In this document: in pieces, positions 7,428 through 15,753 of the stretch
Layout: every line of letters starts with the position of its first letter
How positions within the stretch are numbered: position 1 is the stretch's first letter
Assembly: GCA_964570785.1 (NCBI GenBank)
Contig: CAZMZG010000025.1
Span: 1-22,313, forward strand
DNA from: Thermatribacter sp964570785
GTDB lineage: Bacteria; Atribacterota; Atribacteria; Atribacterales; Thermatribacteraceae
DNA length: 22,313 nucleotides
Reading direction: 5' to 3'
The notes under the pieces: model-generated
What the model saw: only the letters and a program-made list of their open reading frames with translations
What the model was told of the DNA's origin: nothing
The model's database searches: none
Made by a program: the position numbers and the translations under genes

Positions 7428-7998
7428 AAAGCTGGCCAGGATAATCTCTTCTCTGCTACAGCCTACCTTTGTAGCTGCCTTCCTTTATGGAGTAATTTCT
7501 TTTTCCTTTGTGCAACCTGCTTTTAAAGCCTTTCTCTACTGGTTAGCAGGTCTTCTTTTTGCTACTCTATTGCCCACGCTGCTTGTGATCAAGTTAGCCC
7601 AGAAAGGACGGGTGTCAGATCCAGACCTTCCAGACCACCGGGAAAGATTTATCCCTTATTTGCTCATCACCGCACTTTATGCAGCAGGTTTTGTGATGCT
7701 TTATCTTTTAAAAGCTCCCCGTCCACTGCTGGGGATTACCGCCTGTTACATCGGAGTAACTATGGTGGGCGCCTTTATCTCTCTTTTCTGGAAAATTAGC
7801 ATGCACCTTGCCGGCGTGGCAGGGCCGGTAACCGCGCTGGTTTATTACCTGAATCCCTACTGGGCATCACTGTATGCCTTGCTTTTTATTCTGGGCTGGG
7901 CTCGCCTGTATCTCAGAAAACACAACCTTTACCAGATCCTGACAGGCAGTGCTTTCTCTGCCCTGATGACTTACGGAATACTCTGCTTCTGGTTTTAA
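7414..7998 (+). CDS. PAP2-like (phosphatidic acid phosphatase-type) membrane protein
   Basis: A 194-residue integral membrane protein with about five hydrophobic segments (roughly residues 19-37, 40-60, 85-102, 107-126 and 140-160, plus a hydrophobic C-terminus). The end resembles the PAP2 superfamily: a His in SMHLAGVAG at the place of the second phosphatase motif, and R-x-x-L-R-K-H-N-L-Y-Q resembling the third motif (R-x5-H-x3-D) with Gln in place of Asp. The first motif (K-x6-RP) is not clear. It could be a divergent lipid-phosphate phosphatase acting on undecaprenyl or phosphatidyl phosphates, or an inactive relative. It starts inside pth, with AAGGAGG about 20 bases before its ATG, and occupies the pth-mfd gap where Bacillus carries the small fin gene. 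Confidence 0.7.
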   Translation: MPRSEKLARIISSLLQPTFVAAFLYGVISFSFVQPAFKAFLYWLAGLLFATLLPTLLVIKLAQKGRVSDPDLPDHRERFIPYLLITALYAAGFVMLYLLKAPRPLLGITACYIGVTMVGAFISLFWKISMHLAGVAGPVTALVYYLNPYWASLYALLFILGWARLYLRKHNLYQILTGSAFSALMTYGILCFWF

Positions 7999-8027
7999 GA
8001 TATCCAACCCAGGGTACGTAATTCCCA

Positions 8028-11000
8028 ATGGACGTAATTCTTCGCCTGCAAACTTTCTTGAAAAAGGTCGCCCAGCAAATTGAAAAGCATCAAACCACTT
8101 ACTTGAAGAGCGAGCCCCTAATCAGGCCTCTCCTTGCACTCGCTCTTGCCTCTGGATATCGCTTGCCACTTATTTACGTGGTCCCTGACCGAAAGACTCA
8201 GAGCAAAGCCAGAACTCTATTAGAAGAGCTGTCTGCTCTTTTCTTTGCTTCAGAAGCCAGGATCTTTGTGTTTGAAAATGCCCCTCGACAGGGAATTATT
8301 TTGCAGGAGCAACTCCGAAATAAAAAGCTTTTCTCGGTTTTTCTTCTCAAAGCTGAGGACCTTTCCTGTGAAGTTGAAGAGCTGGAATTTTTTATAGAAA
8401 ATTCTCTGCTACTTGAAAAAAACCGGGAATATCCACGTACCAAACTACTCGAAAAATTGGAAAAAATGGGCTATCAAAGGGAAGAATTCGCAAGAGAACC
8501 GGGCTCCTTTGCTTTGCGAGGAGAGGTTCTGGATATATTTTCCCCCCAAATGGAACATCCGGTGCGAACTTACTGGTTTGCTAACTTGCTGGAAAAAATG
8601 AGGTTTTTCAAAGCAGATACCCAACGCACTTTTTCAGAAGCTGAGCGGGTGTTGGTAATTCCTGCCAGTGGTCACTTTAAAAGGTTGCTCCTTCAGGAAG
8701 CAATAAACAAAGAGAAAGGTATTGTATTCTGGGACGATGTTTTTTATGAAAAAGCTCCTCTCAACCTTCCCTATCAGATTTTTTCTGGAATAGTGCCCCG
8801 AAGAGAACACCACAACGTAGAAATATTGAGCGAACCATTGCCCCTCTTTGGCGGTCAAATGGAGAGATTTCTTGATTACCTCAGAGAAAATACTTTTCAA
8901 AAAGTATTGATAACTCTACCAGCGGAAAAACTGGAAAGCCTCACCGCCATTTTGAAAGAAGCTAAAATACCTTTTAGCGATAGAATCCATTCCGAAGAAA
9001 AAATAATCGTGGTGCCCTCAAGCCTTCCTCAGGGTTTTAGCTTAACCGAACTTGGACTGGCAGTGTTCTCCGCTCGAGAAATACTGGGTTTCACCTACCC
9101 CCATTCTCCTTCCAGAGGAGCCACTTCTCGGGGGGAAGGAGAATTGCTGCGAGAAATCAAGGAAGGAGACTATGTAGTCCACGAAGAACACGGCATCGGT
9201 ATTTTTAGGGGCCTGAAAGAGCTGGTAGTGGAGGGAGTGCGTAGGGTCTACATAGAAATCGAGTATGCTGCATTAGACAAGCTCTATGTTCCCATAGACA
9301 ACGCCCACCTGGTGCAAAAATACGTTGGTGGCGAAGGTATAAAGCCTCGCCTGCAGCGTCTGGGCACTGACGAATGGAACAAGATTAAAGAGCGAACCAG
9401 AAAGCAGGCAGGGAAAATAGCCAAAGAACTGGTTGAACTCTATGCCCGCCGGATACTGGAAGGGGGACATGCCTTTTCCCCTGATACCACCTGGCAAAAA
9501 CAGCTGGAACTGGCTTTCCCTTACCTCGAAACTCCCGACCAAAAAAAAACTATCGAAGAGGTTAAAAAAGACATGGAATCGCCCAGGCCCATGGACCGCC
9601 TGGTCTGCGGCGATGTTGGCTTTGGAAAGACCGAAATTGCCATTCGGGCTTCTTTCAAAGCAGTTATGGATGGAAAGCAAGTAGCTCTTCTTGCTCCAAC
9701 CACCCTCCTTTCCGAACAGCACTACATAACTTTCCGGGAAAGAATGAAGGACTTTCCAGTCAAAATAGAGGTTCTGAACCGCTTCAAAAACCCTGCTCAA
9801 CAGCGGAAAATAGTAGAACAGATTAAAAAAGGCCAGGTAGATATTGTAATCGGCACCCATCGCCTGCTTCAAAAAGACATTGTCTTCAAAGACCTGGGAC
9901 TTTTGATAATTGATGAAGAACAACGCTTTGGCGTTTTCCACAAGGAAAAACTGAAACAGCTCAAAGTGGGCGTGGATGTGCTTACCCTGACTGCCACCCC
10001 CATACCTCGAACTCTTTACCTTTCGCTACTTGGAATCCGGGACATAAGCTGCATCGAAACTCCACCTGAGGGCAGAAAAAACATTCATACTTTTGTCCTA
10101 CCCCGCAAAAAAGAGCATATCCAGCAAGCGATAGCTCAGGAACTGGAACGCCAGGGGCAGATTTTCTATGTGTGCCCCCGCATCAAAGACCTGATGAAAA
10201 TAACCGAGGAAGTTAAAGAAATGTTTCCCAAAATCGATTTTGCCCTCGCCCACGGCAGGATGAGCGGCAAAGAACTGGAAAAAATCATGATCGAATTTTA
10301 CCAGGGTAAAATTCCTCTCCTTTTCTGCACCACCATCATCGAAATTGGGCTGGACATTCCTTCGGTAAACACGCTAATCGTGGACCCGGCAACTCACTTC
10401 GGGTTAGCCCAGCTCTATCAGCTTCGGGGAAGGATAGGAAGAGGAAACCGGGAGGCCTACGCTTATTTCTTATATCCCCACCGCCTGAACCACAGGGCAC
10501 GGGAGCGCCTCAATGCACTGCTTGAATTCAGCGAAACCGGCTCCGGTTTCAAGCTGGCCTTGCGAGATCTTGAAATCCGCGGAGCTGGAAACATACTGGG
10601 CCCGGAACAGCACGGTTTCATTCAAGAAGTGGGCTTCCATCTTTATTCACGGCTCCTTGAGAAGGAAATTGCACACCTAAAGGGAGAAATTGACCAGCTA
10701 CCTCTGGATTCCTCTGTCCAGATTTCTCTCAAAGAAGAAGCTTATTTACCTGACCACTACATCTTTTCTGAATCAGAAAGACTGCGTTACTATCAAAAAT
10801 TGCTCAAGGCACCGACTGAAGAAGAAATTACGAAAATTGCTGAGGAAATGCAAGATCGGTTTGGAAAAATGCCTCCTCCGACCTCCAATTTGTTTTCTCT
10901 CACAAAGCTCAAGTATTATGCTAAAATAACTCAGGTTGAGGAGATTAAACAGGAAGGATCACAGATATTTATTGTCGGTTCTTTGAAAACACTGGTCAGG

Positions 11001-11135
11001 TTACAAAGTGCTTTCCAGAAAAACGCTTTATCGGTAACTCTTACCAAGTATAAAGACCGGGCTGCACTCAGGATACCGCTTATGAGTGCCAGAAGGTTAA
11101 CCCAGCTTTTAGAAAAGGTGATCCAAAATGAATGA
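8028..11135 (+). CDS. mfd: Transcription-repair coupling factor (Mfd)
   Basis: Mfd displaces RNA polymerase stalled at DNA lesions and recruits UvrA. This 1035-residue form is at the short end (E. coli 1148). An N-terminal UvrB-like module (about 1-350) is followed by the RNA-polymerase-interacting CarD-like domain (about 374-440; GDYVVHEEHGIGIFRG). The RecG-like translocase has Walker A GDVGFGKT (528-535, Lys534), the Walker B box DEEQ (629-632), LTATPIPRTLYLS, and the GRIGRG motif. A C-terminal Mfd D7 domain follows. Start ATG 8028 has only a weak upstream ribosome-binding match. A palindromic DNA element encodes residues 359-373, in the linker before the CarD-like domain (listed separately). 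The stop overlaps mazG by eight bases. Confidence 0.96.
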   Translation: MDVILRLQTFLKKVAQQIEKHQTTYLKSEPLIRPLLALALASGYRLPLIYVVPDRKTQSKARTLLEELSALFFASEARIFVFENAPRQGIILQEQLRNKKLFSVFLLKAEDLSCEVEELEFFIENSLLLEKNREYPRTKLLEKLEKMGYQREEFAREPGSFALRGEVLDIFSPQMEHPVRTYWFANLLEKMRFFKADTQRTFSEAERVLVIPASGHFKRLLLQEAINKEKGIVFWDDVFYEKAPLNLPYQIFSGIVPRREHHNVEILSEPLPLFGGQMERFLDYLRENTFQKVLITLPAEKLESLTAILKEAKIPFSDRIHSEEKIIVVPSSLPQGFSLTELGLAVFSAREILGFTYPHSPSRGATSRGEGELLREIKEGDYVVHEEHGIGIFRGLKELVVEGVRRVYIEIEYAALDKLYVPIDNAHLVQKYVGGEGIKPRLQRLGTDEWNKIKERTRKQAGKIAKELVELYARRILEGGHAFSPDTTWQKQLELAFPYLETPDQKKTIEEVKKDMESPRPMDRLVCGDVGFGKTEIAIRASFKAVMDGKQVALLAPTTLLSEQHYITFRERMKDFPVKIEVLNRFKNPAQQRKIVEQIKKGQVDIVIGTHRLLQKDIVFKDLGLLIIDEEQRFGVFHKEKLKQLKVGVDVLTLTATPIPRTLYLSLLGIRDISCIETPPEGRKNIHTFVLPRKKEHIQQAIAQELERQGQIFYVCPRIKDLMKITEEVKEMFPKIDFALAHGRMSGKELEKIMIEFYQGKIPLLFCTTIIEIGLDIPSVNTLIVDPATHFGLAQLYQLRGRIGRGNREAYAYFLYPHRLNHRARERLNALLEFSETGSGFKLALRDLEIRGAGNILGPEQHGFIQEVGFHLYSRLLEKEIAHLKGEIDQLPLDSSVQISLKEEAYLPDHYIFSESERLRYYQKLLKAPTEEEITKIAEEMQDRFGKMPPPTSNLFSLTKLKYYAKITQVEEIKQEGSQIFIVGSLKTLVRLQSAFQKNALSVTLTKYKDRAALRIPLMSARRLTQLLEKVIQNE
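9103..9144 (+). repeat. Palindromic element embedded in-frame in mfd
   Basis: ATTCTCCTTCC (9103-9113) pairs perfectly with GGAAGGAGAAT (9134-9144). Inside it, GAGGAG (9115-9120) can pair with CTTCTC (9124-9129) around a 3-base loop, leaving an unpaired GGGG. It encodes a Ser/Arg/Gly/Glu-rich linker (residues 359-373) between the UvrB-like module and the CarD-like domain. It looks like a small REP- or RPE-like insertion tolerated in a linker. Copy number elsewhere in the genome cannot be judged here. Confidence 0.55.
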
Positions 11136-11916
11136 ACATAAAGGAGCGCCAAAACTTTTCCAGGAGTTGCTGGAAATAGTTGACACTCTGCGGGGAGAAA
11201 ACGGATGCCCCTGGGACAAAAAACAGACCCGAGAAACCCTTAAACCTCTTATGATAGAAGAGCTTTACGAAGCCTTTGAAGCCATCGACAAAGGAGACGA
11301 AGAAAGCCTCAGCGAGGAACTTGGTGATATGCTCCTGCACATCGTCTTTCATGCCAGGATAGGCAAAGAAAAAGGCACTTTTACCATGGAAGAGGTCCTT
11401 CAAAAGATAATTTCCAAGATGCGCGAGCGGCATCCCCATGTTTTTGGAAATGTTCAAGCTAAAGACGTACAGGAAGTGCTTAAAAACTGGGAAGAAATCA
11501 AGGACCGCAAGGAAAAAAGAGAAAGCATGCTTGCTTCCATACCTCGCCATCTGCCAGCTCTCCTGCGGGCTCACGCCATTCAGTCTCGGGTGGCCAGGGT
11601 GGGTTTTGACTGGCAAAACCCAGATGAGGTATGGGCTAAAGTTCTGGAAGAACTGGAAGAACTGGATTCAGCACGCAAAAGCAATGACAAAGAGCGCATA
11701 ATGCGGGAATGGGGAGATCTGGTCTTTGTTCTGGTGAACCTGGCCCGCCACCTGGACATTGACCCTGAAGAAGCGTTAAGAAAAACCTGCAACCGCTTTA
11801 CCAAGCGCTTTAGTTTCATAGAAAAAGAACTGGAAAAACAGGGTAAGAAACCTTCTCAAGCTTCTCTGGAGGAGATGGATAGCCTATGGGAGAAGGCCAA
11901 AGAAAACTCATGCTGA
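11128..11916 (+). CDS. mazG: Nucleoside triphosphate pyrophosphohydrolase
   Basis: MazG hydrolyses NTPs and dNTPs to the monophosphate and pyrophosphate, cleaning damaged nucleotides and affecting (p)ppGpp-linked survival. The 262-residue protein has the two-domain layout of E. coli MazG (263 aa). The first domain has GENGCPWDKKQT, then the metal-binding helices EELYEAFEAI and EELGDMLLHIVFHA. The second has GFDWQNPDEVWAKVLEELEEL and REWGDLVFVLVNLARHL. Both E-x-x-E...E-x-x-D metal sites appear intact. It starts within the end of mfd (8-base overlap) and overlaps the next gene. In Bacillus the homologous gene yabN also lies downstream of mfd and before an S4 gene. Confidence 0.95.
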   Translation: MNEHKGAPKLFQELLEIVDTLRGENGCPWDKKQTRETLKPLMIEELYEAFEAIDKGDEESLSEELGDMLLHIVFHARIGKEKGTFTMEEVLQKIISKMRERHPHVFGNVQAKDVQEVLKNWEEIKDRKEKRESMLASIPRHLPALLRAHAIQSRVARVGFDWQNPDEVWAKVLEELEELDSARKSNDKERIMREWGDLVFVLVNLARHLDIDPEEALRKTCNRFTKRFSFIEKELEKQGKKPSQASLEEMDSLWEKAKENSC

Positions 11917-12314
11917 TCAGGTTTGAAGAACTGATGAAAAGGGTAGAGGTCTTGTTACCTCTCATCCGGGGATGGAACCCGGACCTTCTGGTTGGAGTAG
12001 GCAGCGGAGGAACAATAATCGCGGGTATACTTAATCAGTTCCTGAACCGAGAGCTGCGAGCTCTTGAATTTAACGAGACAAACCAGGAAATCCGTTGGGA
12101 AACAGTAGGAAATATTTTGAGCAAAAGGGTGCTTTTAATAAGTGCTCATCCAATCCCTGAGGAGCTTTTCCAGCGCATAGAAAAGCTATTAAAAGAAAAA
12201 GGCGCTCTTTCCATAGTTTACTTAGTGGGATTGGGCAGCGGAGGAGACTACTCCTGTTTTCCAGAGCTATCGAGAGAGGAAGCAGTTTTTCCCTGGGAAC
12301 CAAGTGAGAATTGA
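11886..12314 (+). CDS. Phosphoribosyltransferase-like protein lacking the PRPP motif
   Basis: A 142-residue protein. The segment PDLLVGVGSGGTIIAGILNQFL resembles the first strand-loop-helix of type I phosphoribosyltransferases (usually P-D-x-I-x-G-I-x-x-G-G). The position where a real enzyme has D-D-x-x-x-T-G carries RVLLISAHPIPEE instead, so PRPP binding is unlikely; it may bind another ligand or regulate. A later GLGSGGDY segment resembles a second glycine loop. The start is ambiguous: ATG 11886 has GGAGGAG 11 bases upstream, and ATG 11910 (134 aa, beginning MLIRFEEL) has GAGAAGG 12 bases upstream. It overlaps mazG and the following S4 gene, so it is part of the operon. The family assignment is tentative. 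Confidence 0.6.
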   Translation: MGEGQRKLMLIRFEELMKRVEVLLPLIRGWNPDLLVGVGSGGTIIAGILNQFLNRELRALEFNETNQEIRWETVGNILSKRVLLISAHPIPEELFQRIEKLLKEKGALSIVYLVGLGSGGDYSCFPELSREEAVFPWEPSEN

Positions 12315-12561
12315 CAAATACTTGAAAGTCAGCGGAATTTTCAAACGCAGAACACTGGCTCAAACAGCCTGTCGAAGTGGTAGAATACTTATCAACGGAC
12401 GCCCTGCCAAACCAGGAGACAGGGTGAAGGTGGACGACAAAATTACTCTGTTGCATCCGGCCTGGAAAATGGTAATCAGGGTGAAAGCAGTACCGGATCG
12501 TAAACTGCCCTTTCAAGAAGAATTATACGAAATACTTTCCAGAGAAAAGAGGGAGGAATAG
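12304..12561 (+). CDS. S4 domain RNA-binding protein (RlbA/Hsp15 type)
   Basis: An 85-residue protein made largely of one S4 domain: MRIDKYLKVSGIFKRRTLAQ at the start, then the turn CRSGRILINGRPAKPGDRVKVDDKI. This is the family of E. coli Hsp15 and Bacillus YabO (RlbA/RqcP), which binds 50S-nascent-chain complexes in ribosome rescue. In Firmicutes RqcP works with RqcH to add Ala tails. Whether that pathway exists here cannot be seen. The GTG start (12304) lies within the preceding gene (11-base overlap), with weak GGGAA upstream. Its position after mazG and before divIC and the S1 gene matches the Bacillus yabN-yabO-divIC-yabR order. Confidence 0.9.
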   Translation: MRIDKYLKVSGIFKRRTLAQTACRSGRILINGRPAKPGDRVKVDDKITLLHPAWKMVIRVKAVPDRKLPFQEELYEILSREKREE

Positions 12562-12564
12562 TTT

Positions 12565-13704
12565 TTGAAAATAGTGGTTTGCCCGGATTCTTTTAAAGGA
12601 AGCCTGCAGAGCTTCGAAGCAAGCTTGGCAATCCGCTCGGGGCTTGAAAAAGCAAGCGAATCCTTCGCCATCGTTGAAAAACCACTCGCTGACGGGGGAG
12701 AAGGCACCGTAGAATCAGTTGTCCGGGCATCCAGTGGTCAGATAATCGAGAAGGAAGTATTCGGACCTCTGGGTGAAAAAGTAAAAGCCAAAATGGGGCT
12801 TCTTTCCGATGGCACCTGTGTTATCGAACTCGCTCAGGCCGCAGGATTACCACAGGTACCACCCCAAAAAAGAAATCCCCGCTTCACAACCACTCATGGA
12901 GTAGGGGAGCTCCTCAAAGAAGCAATTCTTCGAAAGTGCCCCCGCATCGTGCTGGGAATTGGAGGTAGCGCAACCTGTGACGGAGGAATTGGAGCACTGC
13001 AAGCTCTGGGAATGCGCTTCCTGGACGCAGAGGGCAAAGAGCTGCAGGGAATAGGTGATAGTCTCCCCAAAATACACAGCATCGATCAGAGCTCTTTCCT
13101 CAAGCCTCAGAACATCGAGATATTAATTGCCTGCGATGTTGAAAATCCACTGTATGGGCCCCAAGGAGCAAGCTACGTGTATGCCCCCCAGAAGGGGGCA
13201 AGCTCTGAAGACGTAGAATATCTCGATGAAGGCCTGAGGCACTGGGCAAGGTTGATCAAACAATACACCGGCATCTCAGTGGACAACCTTAAGGGAGCAG
13301 GAGCAGCAGGTGGGATTGGTGCAGCACTACACGCTTTTCTGGGAGCACGTATAGTGAAGGGAATAGAACTAATCGCTCGACTGGTAGGCCTTGAAGAGGC
13401 AATCAAGGGCGCCGATTTGGTAATCAGTGGTGAGGGGAAGTTCGACCGGCAAACCCTTTTTGGAAAAGTAATTCAAGGGGTGATGGAGCTCTGCCAAAAG
13501 CTTGAAAAACCTCTGATTGTGCTTGCTGGAAAAATTGAATGGGAGCAGTTCCCTGAAGGATTACCCAATGGCATCCTGGCAGCCTTCTCGATTGCCAGTG
13601 GACCGATAAGCGAAAAAGAAGCCATGCAAAAAGCATCTTTTCTGCTTGAAATACTTTCTTTTAACCTGGCCAAAATCCTCTTGCTTGAGGAGGGAGAGAA
13701 ATGA
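12565..13704 (+). CDS. Glycerate kinase (GarK/GlxK family)
   Basis: A 379-residue member of the GarK/GlxK-type glycerate kinase family; the E. coli enzymes phosphorylate glycerate to 2-phosphoglycerate. Signatures are KIVVCPDSFKGSL at the N-terminus, KPLADGGEGTVE, the Gly-rich block LGIGGSATCDGGIGALQALG, GAGAAGGIGAAL, and VISGEGKFDRQTLFGK near the C-terminus. The start is TTG 12565, with GGGAGG 8 bases upstream. The stop overlaps the next ATG (ATGA). Enolase, which uses 2-phosphoglycerate, lies two genes downstream, so this may be an entry point of glycerate into lower glycolysis. Whether the product is 2- or 3-phosphoglycerate in this organism is inferred from family, not shown. Confidence 0.94.
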   Translation: MKIVVCPDSFKGSLQSFEASLAIRSGLEKASESFAIVEKPLADGGEGTVESVVRASSGQIIEKEVFGPLGEKVKAKMGLLSDGTCVIELAQAAGLPQVPPQKRNPRFTTTHGVGELLKEAILRKCPRIVLGIGGSATCDGGIGALQALGMRFLDAEGKELQGIGDSLPKIHSIDQSSFLKPQNIEILIACDVENPLYGPQGASYVYAPQKGASSEDVEYLDEGLRHWARLIKQYTGISVDNLKGAGAAGGIGAALHAFLGARIVKGIELIARLVGLEEAIKGADLVISGEGKFDRQTLFGKVIQGVMELCQKLEKPLIVLAGKIEWEQFPEGLPNGILAAFSIASGPISEKEAMQKASFLLEILSFNLAKILLLEEGEK

Positions 13705-14081
13705 AAAAATTGCTTTTTGAATTCCCCGACCAGGGAATAAGCATAGAAGCAGAACTTCTGGAAAGCAAACTCGCTGAAAAGCTAACCGGCATCCTTCCTT
13801 ATCAAACCCGGGTCAATACCTGGGGTGAAGAAATTTATTTCGCCATACCGCTTAAAAGCGATATTGAAAAACCGCAGGAAACAGTTGCCAGAGGTGACGT
13901 AGCTTACTGGCCAGAAGGAGCCTGCCTGTGCCTTTTTTTCGGACCCACTCCTATAAGCAGTGAGGAAGAAATACGCCCGGCAAGTGCAGTAGAGGTGGTT
14001 GGCAAAATCCCCTCTGGATACGAAGTTCTGAAAAAAGTTATTTCGGGAAGCAGAGTTAGCATTTCCCTCATCCAGGGTTAA
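13701..14081 (+). CDS. Cyclophilin-like fold protein (TM1367-type)
   Basis: A 126-residue protein closely resembling Thermotoga TM1367, a cyclophilin-like beta barrel (Cyclophil_like, DUF369). Diagnostic stretches are the central VNTWGEEIYFAIP, GDVAYWPEGACLCLFFGPTP, and the C-terminal SAVEVVGKIPSGYEVLKK. The TM1367 structure has a cyclophilin fold, but prolyl isomerase activity is not established for the family, and the classic active-site residues of cyclophilins are not evident. It shares four bases with the glycerate kinase stop. Start ATG 13701 is preceded by GAGGGAG with a short spacer. Confidence 0.9.
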   Translation: MKKLLFEFPDQGISIEAELLESKLAEKLTGILPYQTRVNTWGEEIYFAIPLKSDIEKPQETVARGDVAYWPEGACLCLFFGPTPISSEEEIRPASAVEVVGKIPSGYEVLKKVISGSRVSISLIQG

Positions 14082-14121
14082 AAATAAAATTAGAATTAAA
14101 CTTAGAAAGGAGATGAACCGA

Positions 14122-15405
14122 ATGAGCACCATTTTTGATGTTCACGCCAGAGAAATACTGGATTCGCGCGGTAATCCTACTGTTGAGGTAGAAGTAGCCC
14201 TTGCTTCAGGAGCTTTTGGAAGGGCAGCCGTTCCTTCCGGCGCTTCCACCGGGACTTTTGAAGCGGTTGAATTGCGCGACGGCGATAAAAACCGTTATCT
14301 TGGAAAGGGTGTTCGCAAAGCAATAGAAAACGTTAACGAAATAATCGCGCCCGAAATCATTGGTCTCGACGCTCTGGACCAGTGCAAAATAGACAAAACC
14401 CTGATTGAACTTGACGGAACACCCAACAAGGGAAAGCTGGGAGCTAACGCCATACTGGGGGTCTCACTTGCTGTAGCCAAAGCAGCCGCCGAATATTGTG
14501 GTCTTCCCCTTTATCGCTATATAGGCGGAGCAGGTGCCCGCGAATTACCAGTACCCCTTATGAATATCCTCAACGGAGGAAAGCATGCCGACAGTGGCGT
14601 AGACATTCAGGAATTCATGATCGCACCCTGCGGAGCTCCTTCTTTTTCTGAAGCCCTGCGCATGGGTGCCGAAGTTTTCCACCATCTGGCCAAGGTTCTG
14701 AAGCGCAGAGGATACTCAATCGGAGTGGGCGATGAGGGGGGATTTGCACCCAATCTGCATTCTTCCGAAGAAGCCATAGAAGTAATTATAGAAGCCATCC
14801 AGGCGGCTGGCTATGAACCGGGCAAAGATGTCTTTCTGGCCCTCGACGTTGCTGCTTCTGAACTCTTCCAGGATGGAATATACATTTTCTCTCGCGAGGG
14901 TGTGAAAAGAAACATTGATGAGATGATCGAGTTCTATCAGAGCCTGGTCGACAAGTATCCCATTGTTTCCATCGAAGACGCCCTCTCTGAAGAGGACTGG
15001 GAAGGCTGGAAAAAGCTAACTTTCGCTCTGGGTGAAAAGATACAGCTGGTTGGAGACGACCTTTTCGTGACCAATAAAGAGCGCCTCTTGCGAGGAATCC
15101 GAGAAAAGTGCTGCAACTCCATACTAATCAAGCTCAACCAGATAGGTACTCTGAGCGAAACCCTGGAAACTATCGAGATTGCAAAAAGAGCCGGATACAC
15201 TTCAATAATTTCTCATCGTTCCGGAGAAACTGAAGATACCACCATTGCCGATCTTGCCGTAGCAACCAACACAGGCCAGATAAAAACCGGCTCGCTTTGT
15301 CGTTCTGAACGCATAGCCAAGTACAACCAGCTCTTGAGAATCGAAGAGGAACTTGGTGATGTGGCCACTTTCAGGGGAAAAGATGTCTTCCCCACCAAGA
15401 GGTAA
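14122..15405 (+). CDS. eno: Enolase (phosphopyruvate hydratase)
   Basis: Enolase interconverts 2-phosphoglycerate and phosphoenolpyruvate in glycolysis. The 427-residue protein starts with the typical ILDSRGNPTVEVEV, then VPSGASTGTFEAVELRDGD with the mobile loop Ser, LGANAILGVSLA, GDEGGFAPNL with the catalytic Glu, ALDVAASEL with a metal Asp, SIEDALSEEDW, VGDDLFVTN, and SHRSGETEDTTIADLAV with the C-terminal substrate Lys motif ..IKTGS. I chose ATG 14122 because GAAAGGAG lies 9 bases upstream; the in-frame ATG 14113 is directly adjacent to that site. An AT-rich 40-base gap precedes it but no clear promoter box. The 3' end overlaps the DivIC-like gene by 23 bases. Confidence 0.98.
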   Translation: MSTIFDVHAREILDSRGNPTVEVEVALASGAFGRAAVPSGASTGTFEAVELRDGDKNRYLGKGVRKAIENVNEIIAPEIIGLDALDQCKIDKTLIELDGTPNKGKLGANAILGVSLAVAKAAAEYCGLPLYRYIGGAGARELPVPLMNILNGGKHADSGVDIQEFMIAPCGAPSFSEALRMGAEVFHHLAKVLKRRGYSIGVGDEGGFAPNLHSSEEAIEVIIEAIQAAGYEPGKDVFLALDVAASELFQDGIYIFSREGVKRNIDEMIEFYQSLVDKYPIVSIEDALSEEDWEGWKKLTFALGEKIQLVGDDLFVTNKERLLRGIREKCCNSILIKLNQIGTLSETLETIEIAKRAGYTSIISHRSGETEDTTIADLAVATNTGQIKTGSLCRSERIAKYNQLLRIEEELGDVATFRGKDVFPTKR

Positions 15406-15691
15406 CCATCTGAATATCTGGAAAATACTTTTTATAACTCTCTTCACCATAGCACTGGTTTTATGGATGAACCAGTTCCTGGAGAAAATGATTGCTTACT
15501 GGAAAATATGCGAAAAGATCGAACAGTTTACTGAAGAAGAAAAAAGGCTGCAGCAAGAAATAGTCACTATGAACAAAGAAAAAGAATACTTGCATCAGGA
15601 CTGGTACATAGAAAAGTTAGCCCGGGAACGGTTTAACTTTGTCAAGCCAGGAGAAATCGTCGTAGAGCTGGTTCCTCCCCAAAATCCTTGA
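15383..15691 (+). CDS. DivIC/FtsB-like septum formation initiator
   Basis: A 102-residue bitopic membrane protein: a short basic N-terminus, one membrane segment (about residues 12-32), a coiled coil (about 38-72; Glu- and Lys-rich heptads), and a C-terminal segment with W-Y-I-E-K-L-A-R-E-R-F and a PGE turn typical of DivIC/FtsB. These proteins form the FtsB-FtsL-FtsQ (DivIC-FtsL-DivIB) complex that activates septal wall synthesis. The start ATG 15383 inside enolase has AGGGGAA 4 bases upstream; further upstream in-frame starts would add unrelated residues. The order eno-divIC or divIC-yabR recurs in Firmicutes. The stop codon is within the -35 region of the following promoter. Confidence 0.9.
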   Translation: MSSPPRGNHLNIWKILFITLFTIALVLWMNQFLEKMIAYWKICEKIEQFTEEEKRLQQEIVTMNKEKEYLHQDWYIEKLARERFNFVKPGEIVVELVPPQNP

Positions 15692-15717
15692 CAAAGTTTT
15701 ACCAGGGTTTGTATAAT
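15688..15717 (+). promoter_or_regulatory. Sigma70-type promoter for the S1-domain gene
   Basis: Perfect TTGACA (15688-15693) and perfect TATAAT (15712-15717) with an 18-base spacer. The -35 box overlaps the divIC stop codon. It lies 36 bases before the ATG at 15754. Confidence 0.9.
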
Positions 15718-15753
15718 TAGTCCAATTTCAAATAAGGAGGAGTTTAGTAGTTT

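Noticed and set aside
9273..9941. 222-residue minus-strand open frame
   Set aside because: Antisense shadow of the conserved mfd translocase region.
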